37,357 nucleotides of DNA from an uncultured Planctomycetia bacterium (GTDB taxonomy: Bacteria; Planctomycetota; Phycisphaerae; FEN-1346; JAACEH01). Both the position numbers and the translations under genes were made by a program. Positions 7,758 to 16,202 of this stretch are shown here, one piece after another (the first letter of the stretch is position 1; every line of letters starts with the position of its first letter). The stretch spans positions 1 through 37,357 of the forward strand of contig CAIYVX010000038.1 of the NCBI GenBank assembly GCA_903929765.1, written 5' to 3'. Under the pieces are notes generated by a model. The model was not told where the DNA came from, did not search any database, and worked only from the letters and a program-made list of their open reading frames with translations.

Positions 7758-7782
7758 CACATGTTGAGTCGCCGCGGGAAAA

Positions 7783-7798
7783 TGTGACCGAACTCACA
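7783..7798. promoter_or_regulatory. CRP/FNR-family operator-like palindrome TGTGA-N6-TCACA
   Basis: TGTGA CCGAAC TCACA is a perfect match to the core CRP consensus half-sites. It is centred about 11 bases downstream of the transcription start expected from the echA promoter. From there a bound regulator would be expected to block transcription. No crp-like gene is in the window. Confidence 0.55.
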
Positions 7799-7807
7799 AC
7801 GAGCGAG

Positions 7808-7835
7808 ATTGTACAGAGTTCCGGGCGGATGGCAA
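7808..7835 (-). promoter_or_regulatory. Sigma70-type promoter of the ech-hyp operon
   Basis: On the minus strand, TTGCCA (7830-7835) and TACAAT (7808-7813) are separated by 16 bases. Each differs from consensus at one position. Transcription would start near 7801 and read echA through hypB. Confidence 0.65.
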
Positions 7836-7871
7836 GTGGAAGAAGCGGAAAATATTTTTTGCAGCGTGGCG

Positions 7872-8876
7872 TCAAATTTCCGCTTCGGTGGCGATGGCGT
7901 CGTGGCCCTTGAGGTGGGCGGAGTAGAGCGACCTCTGGACGCGGGCGAGGAGCGGTCCGGCGGCGGTTTCGCCGGGGTGGAGGGTGGCGACGCCGGCGCT
8001 CGAGGTGACAGGCGAGTCGGCATGGTGGAACTTGGCCTCGCGAATGGCGGCGAGGCTGCGCTCGGCGGCGATGATGGCGCCCGGGAGGTCGGTTTGGGGC
8101 AAGGCCAGGAGCAGGCCGTCGAGGCCGAGGCGGCCGAGGAGGTCGATGCCGCGCACGGTGCTGCGCGTGAGGGCGATGACGGTGGCGAAAAGTTCGTCGG
8201 CGGCTTTCTCGCCGTGACGTTCCTTGAAGCGGAGGAAGCCGTCGACGTCGATCAGGAGGAGGGCCAGGGGCAGCCGGTGGCGGCAAGAGCGGGCGATCTC
8301 TTCGTCGAGGCGATGGCAGAAAAACTCGAAGGTCCAGAGGCCGGTGTCGGGGTCGATGGCGGCCAGGCGGCGGCGCTCGTCGTAGAGGGCGCAGCGGGTG
8401 TGGCAACCGGCGGCCATGTAGGCCAGCAGGCGCAAGATTTTGACCCGCTCGGGGGTGAAATGGTGCGGTTGGTCGGCGGCGGCGATGATCAGGCCGACGG
8501 ACTGGTGCATGGCAACGATGGGCAGGGCGAGGACGGAGCCGCAGGGCAACTCCAGACGCAGGGCGTCGAACTCGGGGCCGGCGAGGGCGAGATCGTCGAG
8601 GGCGACGGGATGGCCGCCGAGGATGATGCGCTGGAGGGCGGGGTGGTCGCGCAAGGAAGGCTTGTAGTTATTGATGAAGGCCCGGCTGAGGCCGAGACCG
8701 GAGATGATGCGGAGGTGGAGCGAATCCTCGGCGACCAGGACAATGGCGACCGACTTGGCATCGAGAACGGACTGGGCGGCATGGGCCAGGCCGGAGAAGC
8801 CTTCCTCCAGGTTCCAGGAATTGGCGATGCGGTCGCCGGCGGCCAGCAAACGCTCGAAGATATCGTGGCACTGCAT
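7872..8876 (-). CDS. GAF domain protein with degenerate GGDEF domain
   Basis: This 334-residue cytoplasmic protein has an N-terminal GAF-like sensor (about residues 20-160) and a C-terminal GGDEF-fold domain (about 170-330). The fold is recognisable from DPDTGLWTFEFF (canonical D-x-L-T-G-L) and LLLIDVDGFLRFKERHG. The active-site loop that should read GGDEF is GLDGL (251-255), and the usual N-D pair after the metal Asp is E-R, so diguanylate cyclase activity is unlikely. It may instead be a GTP- or c-di-GMP-responsive regulatory domain. GGAGG lies 6 bases before the ATG. It reads towards the hydrogenase operon, 111 bases from the open frame of echA, but that operon has its own promoter. Confidence 0.85.
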   Translation of the reverse strand: MQCHDIFERLLAAGDRIANSWNLEEGFSGLAHAAQSVLDAKSVAIVLVAEDSLHLRIISGLGLSRAFINNYKPSLRDHPALQRIILGGHPVALDDLALAGPEFDALRLELPCGSVLALPIVAMHQSVGLIIAAADQPHHFTPERVKILRLLAYMAAGCHTRCALYDERRRLAAIDPDTGLWTFEFFCHRLDEEIARSCRHRLPLALLLIDVDGFLRFKERHGEKAADELFATVIALTRSTVRGIDLLGRLGLDGLLLALPQTDLPGAIIAAERSLAAIREAKFHHADSPVTSSAGVATLHPGETAAGPLLARVQRSLYSAHLKGHDAIATEAEI

Positions 8877-8919
8877 GAGGGGCCTCCGATTTGTCAGAAC
8901 GGTTCAGGCGACGGCGTCA

Positions 8920-8948
8920 AGATTATCCGGCGGGACTGAAGAAGTCAA
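8920..8948 (-). promoter_or_regulatory. Possible promoter of the GAF/GGDEF gene
   Basis: TTGACT (8943-8948, minus strand) precedes an overlapping GATAAT/TAATCT region at 8920-8927. The spacing is 15 or 17 bases depending on the hexamer chosen. The rest of the divergent gap 8877-9095 shows no other gene. Confidence 0.35.
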
Positions 8949-9095
8949 CAAGGCGGGGGCGGGTTCTCCTGAGTTTTGTGTTGCATTTTACAGTGGAAGA
9001 CATAGGTTATTCCTCAAGCTTGTGACGAGTTCGCCGGCCAAAAGGCCGCGAATGGTTATCAAAACGCCTACTGACCTCTGCTGGAGGATCACTTC

Positions 9096-11030
9096 ATGGA
9101 AGGATCGCTGATCGTTCTGGCGATTATGGTTCTGTTGGCCGCGGTTGCGGGGCCAATCCTGGCCATCGTGGCCTTGGTAATGATTTCATCGTTGCGGCGT
9201 GAGGTGGCCCAGTTGCGTCGCTCCGCGCCGACCGCGCTCCCGCCCCAGGAAACACCCCCCGTCCCCGCTCGACCGCCGGCGACGCCAGCCGCGCCACGCC
9301 CGGTCAAGTCGGCGCTGGCGGATCTGGCCGCACCGAGCTTCGCCTCCCGTTCGGCGGCACCGCTCCAAGGCGACCGGCCAAGTCCCACGACTGCAGCGTC
9401 CCGCATGCAGTTGGAGCAGTTCTTAGGCAAGAAGCTCCTGGCCTGGGTGGGCATCGTGGTGCTCCTGATCGCCTCCGGGTGGTTCCTGCAATACGTCTTC
9501 TCGCAGCACCTGTTGCCGCCCATCGGCAAGGTTCTCGTGCAGGTCGCCCTGGGGCTGGCCCTGCTGATCGCCGGCGAATGGACTAATCACCGGAAATGGA
9601 TCGCCCTGGCCCGAGCTTTGTCCGGTGGCGGCATTGCGGCCCTGTTGTTTGCGTCTTTTGCGTCGACCGCGATGTACGATCCGCCGGTGGTTCAGTGGCA
9701 AGCGGCTTTTGTTTTCATGATGATTATCGTCGCGGTGTCGATCCTGCTGGCGGTGCGCTACGACAGCCTGACCATCGCGATCATCTCCACACTGGGCGGC
9801 GTGGCCGTGCCGCTGATGCTCTGGAACAGAATCTACGACTTCTACCACGTTTTCGGCTTTCTGGCGGCGGTCAACATCGGCGTCATGATCCTGGCCTATT
9901 TCAAACACTGGCGTGTGATCAACCTGATCGCTCTGCTGGGCACGGTGTTAATCGTGCTGTTCTGGTTGGGCGAGCGGCATGGGTTTGTACTCCAGCAGGC
10001 CATCGGCGACGGCCAGACCTACGGCGTGCCGCCGGGGATGGCCCTGGCCGTGGTGGGGACGTTTTTCGGACTGTTTCTGCTGGTGGGCGTGGTCTATCAC
10101 CTGGGTCGGGGCGAGGAGCGACCGCTCGACCTGCCGAACTTCCTGATCAATCCGGTCTGGAGCTACGCGACGATCTACAACCTGTTCAACAAGGACTACC
10201 ACAATTGGATGGCCCCGCTGGCGGTCGGCCTGGGCGCCATCTACCTCGTGCTGGCGATGCTCATCAAGGCCCGCGGCCGCGACATCAGCAACGTCATCCT
10301 GCTGTCGGCGGCGGTGGCCCTGGGCTTTCTCACCATCGCCATCCCGATTCAGCTCAATGGCATCATGATTCCCATGGCCTTCGCCCTGGAAGCCCTGGCC
10401 CTCTGCGCCGTGGCCGCCTTCGGCCGGATCAGCCGCCTGGGCCTGGCCGGTTTTATGGTCTACCTGTGCATGGGCGCGTCGCTGCTTCATTACCTGGACC
10501 AGTTGACCCAGACTTACGAGCAGACGATCCTCAATGTGCGGTTCCTGACGCTGGCCGTGTGTCTGGCGTCCCTGGCCGCCACGGCGGTGCTGGTCCGCCG
10601 GAAGAAAGTCGAGTTCCTGCCGGAGTGCGGCGCGGCTAACGCCGTAGTCCCGGCCCTGGCGGCACACGTGCTGGCGCTGTTCATCTTCACGGTCGAAACC
10701 AACACGCTCTTCAGCCACCACGCGGAACTGGCCCACAGCCACTTCGCCCAGCAAATGGTCTACTCACTCGGCTACGGGCTCTATGCGGCGGCGCTGCTCG
10801 TGGCCGGCTTCGCCCTGCGCCAGGCGTATCTGCGGATCGCCGGCCTGGCCCTGTTCGCCGTCACCGTGGGCAAGGTGCTAACCTATGACATGGCCGAGTT
10901 GAAATATCTGTACCGCATCTTCAGTTTCTTCGGCCTGGCCGTGCTGCTCCTGGCCGGAGCCTGGCTCTATCATCGTTACTCGTCGCGGTTGCTGCCGGCC
11001 GCCAGGACCGAGGAGACCACGAATGCCTAA
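9096..11030 (+). CDS. DUF2339 family polytopic membrane protein
   Basis: A 644-residue protein of unknown function. An N-terminal hydrophobic helix is followed by a Pro/Ala-rich cytoplasmic linker (about residues 40-105). Then comes the family-typical FLGKKLLAWVGIVVLLIASG and a long run of about 18 further membrane segments. DUF2339 proteins commonly sit next to DUF3999 proteins, as here: the next gene overlaps this one by 8 bases, suggesting they work together in the envelope. Start support is a GGAGG 7 bases before the ATG. Confidence 0.85.
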   Translation: MEGSLIVLAIMVLLAAVAGPILAIVALVMISSLRREVAQLRRSAPTALPPQETPPVPARPPATPAAPRPVKSALADLAAPSFASRSAAPLQGDRPSPTTAASRMQLEQFLGKKLLAWVGIVVLLIASGWFLQYVFSQHLLPPIGKVLVQVALGLALLIAGEWTNHRKWIALARALSGGGIAALLFASFASTAMYDPPVVQWQAAFVFMMIIVAVSILLAVRYDSLTIAIISTLGGVAVPLMLWNRIYDFYHVFGFLAAVNIGVMILAYFKHWRVINLIALLGTVLIVLFWLGERHGFVLQQAIGDGQTYGVPPGMALAVVGTFFGLFLLVGVVYHLGRGEERPLDLPNFLINPVWSYATIYNLFNKDYHNWMAPLAVGLGAIYLVLAMLIKARGRDISNVILLSAAVALGFLTIAIPIQLNGIMIPMAFALEALALCAVAAFGRISRLGLAGFMVYLCMGASLLHYLDQLTQTYEQTILNVRFLTLAVCLASLAATAVLVRRKKVEFLPECGAANAVVPALAAHVLALFIFTVETNTLFSHHAELAHSHFAQQMVYSLGYGLYAAALLVAGFALRQAYLRIAGLALFAVTVGKVLTYDMAELKYLYRIFSFFGLAVLLLAGAWLYHRYSSRLLPAARTEETTNA

Positions 11031-12375
11031 GATTTACCTGCCTCTGGCGGCAATCATCCTGGCCGGCCTGGCCGCACTCGTTCTTCCGGCCTCACCGGCC
11101 AGGGCAGATTTCGACCCGACCCTGTGGACCCAGCGCAAACTGGTGACACTACCGGGCGAGGCGGGCACTCTGGCCTATGTGACGGTTGACCACCAGGTCT
11201 GGGCCGCCTCGCCGGACGGTCGCTTGCAATCCTTACGGCTCATCGCCATGTCGCCGGGCGACGGTCAGCCGACCGAAATCGGCACGCAGTTGGCCGCCGT
11301 GACCGATCCGCCGGCCCAGCTTGAGCACGCGGCCCGCCCGCGATTTTATAATCTCGCCAGCAACCAGACCGAGACGGTCTTCTGCCTCGACGCCGGCGAC
11401 CGGCCCGCCGCGGTCAACCGCCTGGCCATCGACACTCCGAGCACGTCTTTCCGCCGCGCGGTCCAGGTCGAGGCCTCCGACGATCAACAGAAATGGCTCA
11501 CCCTGCGCGCCGACGGAGCGATCCTCGACTTTTCGGGTGACGTCCGCCTCCATTACCACGACATCAAGTTTCCGACCGCCGCAGAGTACCGTTACTATCG
11601 CGTGACGATCACTAACGGCGCCGAGGAGCCGCTGAAGATCACCGGGGCCGAACTGGCCCTGGAAACCCCGCAGGCCAAAACGCCGGTCGCCTACACGACG
11701 CTCGCCCCGGCCAACGTCACTCGCGCCGAAGACAAATCGAAGTGGACCCGCTTGACCCTGGATCTGGGAGCCGAGAATCTGCCGCTCAATCGCGTGACGC
11801 TTCAGGCCAGCGGCCAGAACTTCTGGCGGCCCATCCGCATCCTGGCGACCACTGGCGTGTTTGAGAGCCAGCGGAACCCGTGGCGGGCCGTGGCCAGCGG
11901 AGTGTTCTTCTCCTTCAGCACTTCGCGCTACCAGCGCGTCAGCGACCCGATCCGCCTCGACGACTGCTACACCCGTTATGTGTGCATCGAAATCGACAAC
12001 GGCGACAACCCGCCGCTGGAAGGGCTGAGCGCAACCGTCGAGGCGCTCCCCCGGCGACTCTATTTCCCGGTGGATGCCGCCGCGAGGCAAGCCGCGGCCG
12101 CGAGCCGGCTCTACCTCTATTACGGCCAGGCCGAGGCCCGCGCCCCCAGTTACGACTTCGCCCGGGTCTGGAACGTCCTCTCCGAGCAGGAAAGGGCACA
12201 AGTTTTGCCTGCCTCGCTCGGGCCGCAGGTGGCCAACCCGAGTTGGCGTCAGCCGGCCGACGCGCGGAGTTGGTTGGAGAAGAATCCGTGGGCGATCTAC
12301 TTCGGCCTGAGTCTGGCGGTACTCATCCTGGGCGCCTTGGCCATCCGCGTCTTCCGCCAAACCCAGAACCAGTAA
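11023..12375 (+). CDS. DUF3999-like exported membrane-anchored protein
   Basis: A 450-residue protein with a signal peptide (residues 1 to about 28, cleavage after A-R-A), a long extracytoplasmic region and one C-terminal membrane helix (about 424-443) ending in RQTQNQ. The soluble part has two discoidin-like beta-sandwich stretches, for example around NRLAIDTPSTSFRRAVQVEA and YRYYRVTIT, typical of the DUF3999 family. The function is unknown. The 8-base overlap with the DUF2339 gene implies translational coupling. Confidence 0.75.
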   Translation: MPKIYLPLAAIILAGLAALVLPASPARADFDPTLWTQRKLVTLPGEAGTLAYVTVDHQVWAASPDGRLQSLRLIAMSPGDGQPTEIGTQLAAVTDPPAQLEHAARPRFYNLASNQTETVFCLDAGDRPAAVNRLAIDTPSTSFRRAVQVEASDDQQKWLTLRADGAILDFSGDVRLHYHDIKFPTAAEYRYYRVTITNGAEEPLKITGAELALETPQAKTPVAYTTLAPANVTRAEDKSKWTRLTLDLGAENLPLNRVTLQASGQNFWRPIRILATTGVFESQRNPWRAVASGVFFSFSTSRYQRVSDPIRLDDCYTRYVCIEIDNGDNPPLEGLSATVEALPRRLYFPVDAAARQAAAASRLYLYYGQAEARAPSYDFARVWNVLSEQERAQVLPASLGPQVANPSWRQPADARSWLEKNPWAIYFGLSLAVLILGALAIRVFRQTQNQ

Positions 12376-12405
12376 ACTTGTGCGTCCGGTGAGGCGTCGC
12401 ACGGA

Positions 12406-14817
12406 TTACAGCGTGCTGACCGGATCGACGTCGACGGAGACGACGAGGGTTTCGCTCGTGCCGGTGTTGAGCGATTGGCGGACCTGGTCGAACAGTTGCA
12501 TGATCTTGCGGGCCTGCGAGGCCTTGACCAGGATCTGGTGACGGTACTGGCGGTTGATGCGGGAAATGGGGCACTCGGCCGGGCCGAGAATCAGAATGGG
12601 CATGGGGCCGGGGGCGGGAACATTCTGGGAGGTTTCCTGCCTCAACCCCTCACCCGCCGCTAAAGCGGCACCCTCTCCCGAGGGAGAGGGGTTAACAGCA
12701 GCAACAGAATTGAGCCGCTCGGCGGCTTCGCGGAGTTGGGCGGCGAGGGTGACGGCGTGCTGGCAGACTTGGGTCTCGTTCTCGCCGCGAATGACGATGC
12801 GGGCCAGGCGGGTGAACGGCGGATAGAGAAATTCCTTGCGGTGAGTCAGTTCGGCGGCAGCGAAGGTTTCGTAGTCGTGGGCGGCAGCGCACTGGACGGC
12901 GAAGTGCTCAGGGTTAAAAGTCTGGACGAGGATGCGGCCGCCCTTTGGCCCCCGCCCTGCCCTTCCGGCGACCTGACTGATGAGCTGGAAGGTCCGCTCG
13001 GCGGCGCGGAAGTCGGGGAGATTCAGCGACACGTCGGCGTTGATGACGCCGACCAGGGTGACGTTGGGAAAGTCGAGGCCCTTGGCGATCATCTGGGTGC
13101 CGATCAGGATGTCGACGGTGCGGTCGCGGACGGCGGCCAGAACGTCGGCGTGGGCGGTGCGGCCGCGCATGGTGTCGGAGTCCATGCGAGCGACGCGGGC
13201 CAACTCGAACTTGCGGCGGACTTCCTCTTCGAGCTTCTCGGTGCCGAGGCCGAAAAAGTTGAGGGCCGGCGAGGAGCAGGCGGGGCACTTTTGCGGCGGG
13301 GCGGTGATCGTGTCGCAATAGTGGCAGCGGCACTGGTTGTCTGAGCGGTGGAACGTGAGCGTCACATCGCAATGGGCGCAGCGGTGGACGTAGCCGCAAC
13401 TGGGGCAGAAAACATAGGTCGAGAAGCCGCGGCGGTTGAGGAAGAGGATGACCTGTTCCTGTTCGTCGAGGGCGTTACCGATGGCGGTTTCCAGGGCCTG
13501 GCTGAGGGCGTGATAGCCGCGCCGCTCGCCGGAAGTGCGGCGCAGGTCGATCAGTTCGACCGGCGGCATGGGGCGATTCTGGACGCGGGCGGTCAGGCGG
13601 ACTTCGCTGTAATGGTCGTGGACGGAGCAGTTGTGTTTGGATTCGAGGCTGGGCGTGGCCGAGCCGAGGAGGACGGGGATGCCGAGGTGGTGGGCCCGCA
13701 TGAGGGCGACGTCGCGGGCCTGGTAGCGCGGGGCGGTGTCCTGCTTGAAGGAAGTTTCGTGTTCCTCGTCGATGACGATGAGTTTGAGGTTGCGGGCCGG
13801 GGCGAAGACGGCGCTGCGGGCGCCGATGATGACGCGGGCGCGGCCGTCGCAGATGTCGCGCCATTCGCGGTGGCGCTCGACGTCGGTCAGGTGAGAATGG
13901 AGGACGGCCACGTCGGTGAAGCGGCGGCGGAACGAGCGGATGGTTTGCGGCGTGAGGGCGATTTCGGGCACCAGGACGATGGCCTGTCCGCCGGCGGCGA
14001 CCACGTCGGCGATGGCCTGGAGATAAAGTTCGGTCTTGCCGGAGCCGGTGACGCCGTTGACGAGGACGCAGCCGAATTTTCCGGCGGCGATGACGGCCCG
14101 GATCTTTTGGAGGGCGGTCTGCTGCTCGGCGGTCAGTTCGTGCGGCGCTTCGTCTTCGAGGACGGGCAGGTAGAGGTCGCGGGCGAATTCCTCGGTCCGT
14201 TTGACGACGGTTTTGACCAGGCCGCGGGCCTCGAGGCCCTTGATGACGGCGATGGTGCAGCCGGCCATGCGGGCGAGTTCGCGCGGGGCGACGGGGTTTT
14301 CGAGGGCGTCGATCTGCTCCAGGACGCGTTTCTGTTTGGAGAGGAGGCGCTGGCCGGCAGCCTCGGCGTCGGCTTCCGTTTTGTCGCCGCGAACGAGGAG
14401 GCGGACGGTCTTGAAGCCGGCCTGATTTTTGACGGCGGCTGGGAGGATGGCGGTCAGAACCTGGCCAAGCGGGGTGACGTAATAGCGGGCCATCCAGCGG
14501 GCCAGGGCCAGGAGATCGGGACCGATGAGCGGCTCGTCGTCGACGACGGCGAGGATGGGCTTGATCTCGAAACCTTCGACGGCGGCCGGGGCCTGGTCGA
14601 GAACCTGGGCGACGTAGCCGACGAGCGAACGGTTGCCGCGACCGAAGGGGACTTCGACGCGCAGGCCCTCGCGGAGGCCGGGGCGAAGCTCGGGCGGCAC
14701 GGCATAGGTGTACAGCCGGTCGAGCGGCAGGTCGAGGGCGACCTGGACGAAGGCGGCGAGGGTTGGGGCAATCTGTTCGCTGGTCATGTTTTGGGTCATT
14801 AAGTTCTTTTCGGCCAC
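12406..14817 (-). CDS. priA: Replication restart helicase PriA (primosomal protein N') with internal repeat-encoded insert
   Basis: An 803-residue superfamily 2 DNA helicase that reloads the replisome at stalled forks. It shows Walker A GVTGSGKT (255-262), DEAH-type VIDEEH (348-353), a zinc-binding region with CPSC, CAHC, CRCHYC and CPAC (471-514) and motif VI QVAGRAGRG. The 3'-DNA-binding domain is at the N-terminus. Residues about 703-737 are a Gly/Ala/Pro-rich insert absent from typical PriA, encoded by palindromic repeat R2. GTG at 14817 is the longest start; ATG codons at 14799 and 14787 are possible. It is divergent from asd and converges on the DUF3999 gene. Confidence 0.93.
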   Translation of the reverse strand: MAEKNLMTQNMTSEQIAPTLAAFVQVALDLPLDRLYTYAVPPELRPGLREGLRVEVPFGRGNRSLVGYVAQVLDQAPAAVEGFEIKPILAVVDDEPLIGPDLLALARWMARYYVTPLGQVLTAILPAAVKNQAGFKTVRLLVRGDKTEADAEAAGQRLLSKQKRVLEQIDALENPVAPRELARMAGCTIAVIKGLEARGLVKTVVKRTEEFARDLYLPVLEDEAPHELTAEQQTALQKIRAVIAAGKFGCVLVNGVTGSGKTELYLQAIADVVAAGGQAIVLVPEIALTPQTIRSFRRRFTDVAVLHSHLTDVERHREWRDICDGRARVIIGARSAVFAPARNLKLIVIDEEHETSFKQDTAPRYQARDVALMRAHHLGIPVLLGSATPSLESKHNCSVHDHYSEVRLTARVQNRPMPPVELIDLRRTSGERRGYHALSQALETAIGNALDEQEQVILFLNRRGFSTYVFCPSCGYVHRCAHCDVTLTFHRSDNQCRCHYCDTITAPPQKCPACSSPALNFFGLGTEKLEEEVRRKFELARVARMDSDTMRGRTAHADVLAAVRDRTVDILIGTQMIAKGLDFPNVTLVGVINADVSLNLPDFRAAERTFQLISQVAGRAGRGPKGGRILVQTFNPEHFAVQCAAAHDYETFAAAELTHRKEFLYPPFTRLARIVIRGENETQVCQHAVTLAAQLREAAERLNSVAAVNPSPSGEGAALAAGEGLRQETSQNVPAPGPMPILILGPAECPISRINRQYRHQILVKASQARKIMQLFDQVRQSLNTGTSETLVVSVDVDPVSTL
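12644..12693. repeat. Palindromic repeat R2 inside priA
   Basis: The outer arms AACCCCTC/GAGGGGTT enclose two stem-loops, GCCGC-TAAA-GCGGC and CTCTCCC-GA-GGGAGAG, giving a cloverleaf-like fold. The CTCTCCC/GGGAGAG core matches the intergenic copies at 158-201 and 23597-23700. Here it is translated in frame as part of PriA. Confidence 0.75.
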
Positions 14818-14853
14818 GACGGAGCGCCGACTTAAGGCGGTCAGCCATTGGGC

Positions 14854-14882
14854 AGGCTATCGCCGGGGCGAGCGGGTGTCAA
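14854..14882 (-). promoter_or_regulatory. Putative priA promoter
   Basis: On the minus strand TTGACA (14877-14882) and TAGCCT (14854-14859) are separated by 17 bases. The -35 is perfect and the -10 is weak. Confidence 0.4.
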
Positions 14883-14935
14883 CAGTGGACTTCCGGCACA
14901 GCGGACTCCGGCTTCAGGATCGGCAACCGGCGACG

Positions 14936-14963
14936 TTGATAATCCGGGACCACTTGCTATAAT
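14936..14963 (+). promoter_or_regulatory. Sigma70-type promoter of asd
   Basis: TTGATA (14936-14941) and a perfect TATAAT (14958-14963) are separated by 16 bases, about 40 bases upstream of the asd ATG. This is among the best sigma70 matches in the window. Confidence 0.75.
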
Positions 14964-15004
14964 GCCGCGTCCGGTGTGTCTATTTATGGTAAGGAGCAGT
15001 CGAG

Positions 15005-16036
15005 ATGGGCAAGAAGATTGTCGTGGTCGGTGCGACGGGCGCGGTGGGCGAACGGTTCATCAGCATCCTGGAGCAGCGGAAATTTCCGGTGTCGGAGATC
15101 AAGTTCGCGGCTTCGGCGCGGTCGGCGGGGCGGAAGGTGAAGTTCCGCGGCCGGGAATATGTGATCGAAGAACTGACGGAAAAGACCTTCGACGGCGGGT
15201 GGCAGATCGCCCTGTTCTCGATTCCCAAAGACTTGAGCCGCAAGTTCGCACCCATTTCGGCGGCCAAAGGCTGCGTGGTGATCGACAACTCGAACGCGTT
15301 CCGGATGGACGCGGACGTGCCGCTGGTGGTGCCGGAGGTGAACGCCGAGGACGTGCCCTGGGGCGTGAAGCGCGGGATCATCGCCAATCCGAATTGTTCG
15401 ACCATCGGAATGGTCGTGGCCGTGAATCCGCTGCACCGGGCGAAAAAGGTCAAGCGGATCGTCGTGACGACGATGCAGAGCGTCAGCGGCGTGGGTCTGA
15501 AGGCGATTGAGGAACTGCTGGAGGAAACCCGGGCGGCGCTGGCGGGGAAAAAGTATGCCCGGAAGATTTTTCCGCACCAGATGGCCTTCAACGTGGTGCC
15601 GCAGATTCCGAATAAGGACGCCTTCGGGGCGAATGGCTATACCTCGGAAGAGATGAAAATGCTGCACGAGACGCGGAAGATCATGCACGACGATTCGATC
15701 CGCGTGACGATGACCTGCACGCGCGTGCCGGTACTCTATTGCCATTCAGAGGCGATCAACCTGGAGTTCGAGAATCCTTGCACGCCGGAGGAAGCGCGGG
15801 CGATACTGGCGGGAGCGGCCGGGGTTAAAGTGGTGGACGATCCGGCGGCGCAGCAATACCCGCTGGCGACGGACGTGGAAGGCCAGGACGACACCTACGT
15901 CGGGCGAATCCGGCAGGACGAGTCGATTGACGGGCGGCGCGGGCTGAACCTGTGGCTGGTGTCGGACAACCTGCGCAAAGGGGCGGCGCTGAACGCGATT
16001 CAGATCGCCGAGGTGATGGTGGCGAAGGGGTTGTGA
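15005..16036 (+). CDS. asd: Aspartate-semialdehyde dehydrogenase
   Basis: A 343-residue NADP-dependent enzyme that reduces aspartyl phosphate to aspartate semialdehyde, the branch point for lysine/diaminopimelate, threonine and methionine. GATGAVGERF (9-18) is the dinucleotide-binding loop, the catalytic Cys131 is in NPNCSTIGM, and CTRVPVLYCHSEAIN carries conserved active-site residues. The length is normal. AAGGAG precedes the ATG by 8 bases. The gene appears monocistronic: its own promoter lies upstream and a double hairpin (R1 copies B and C) follows the stop. Confidence 0.95.
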   Translation: MGKKIVVVGATGAVGERFISILEQRKFPVSEIKFAASARSAGRKVKFRGREYVIEELTEKTFDGGWQIALFSIPKDLSRKFAPISAAKGCVVIDNSNAFRMDADVPLVVPEVNAEDVPWGVKRGIIANPNCSTIGMVVAVNPLHRAKKVKRIVVTTMQSVSGVGLKAIEELLEETRAALAGKKYARKIFPHQMAFNVVPQIPNKDAFGANGYTSEEMKMLHETRKIMHDDSIRVTMTCTRVPVLYCHSEAINLEFENPCTPEEARAILAGAAGVKVVDDPAAQQYPLATDVEGQDDTYVGRIRQDESIDGRRGLNLWLVSDNLRKGAALNAIQIAEVMVAKGL

Positions 16037-16063
16037 GGACTTGTTTGAAACTCCAGGGGGTGC

Positions 16064-16163
16064 CACACCTTGTCCCCCGGCTGTTTGGGGGCAAGGTGTG
16101 TAGAATGGTGGCCGATGTTCTACACACCTTGCCCGGCGATAAAGCCCGCCGGGACAAAGTGTG
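16064..16163. repeat. Palindromic repeat R1, copies B and C, in inverted arrangement
   Basis: Copy B (16064-16100) has arms CACACCTTG/CAAGGTGTG around CCCCC/GGGGG. Copy C (16124-16163) has CACACCTTG/CAAAGTGTG around CCCGGCG/CGCCGGG. The right arm of B and the left arm of C also form a 14-bp perfect inverted repeat, CAAGGTGTGTAGAA/TTCTACACACCTTG, across a 12-base loop. The pair can therefore fold in two exclusive ways. It follows asd and may act in transcript ending or stability. Confidence 0.75.
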
Positions 16164-16202
16164 GCACCCCCCGGCGAAACACGGCCTGTTTCGAGACTGA
16201 TC

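Noticed and set aside
13348-14802. 484-codon plus-strand open frame inside priA
   Set aside because: It is the antisense shadow of priA, rich in Gly, Asp and Glu with no recognisable motifs.
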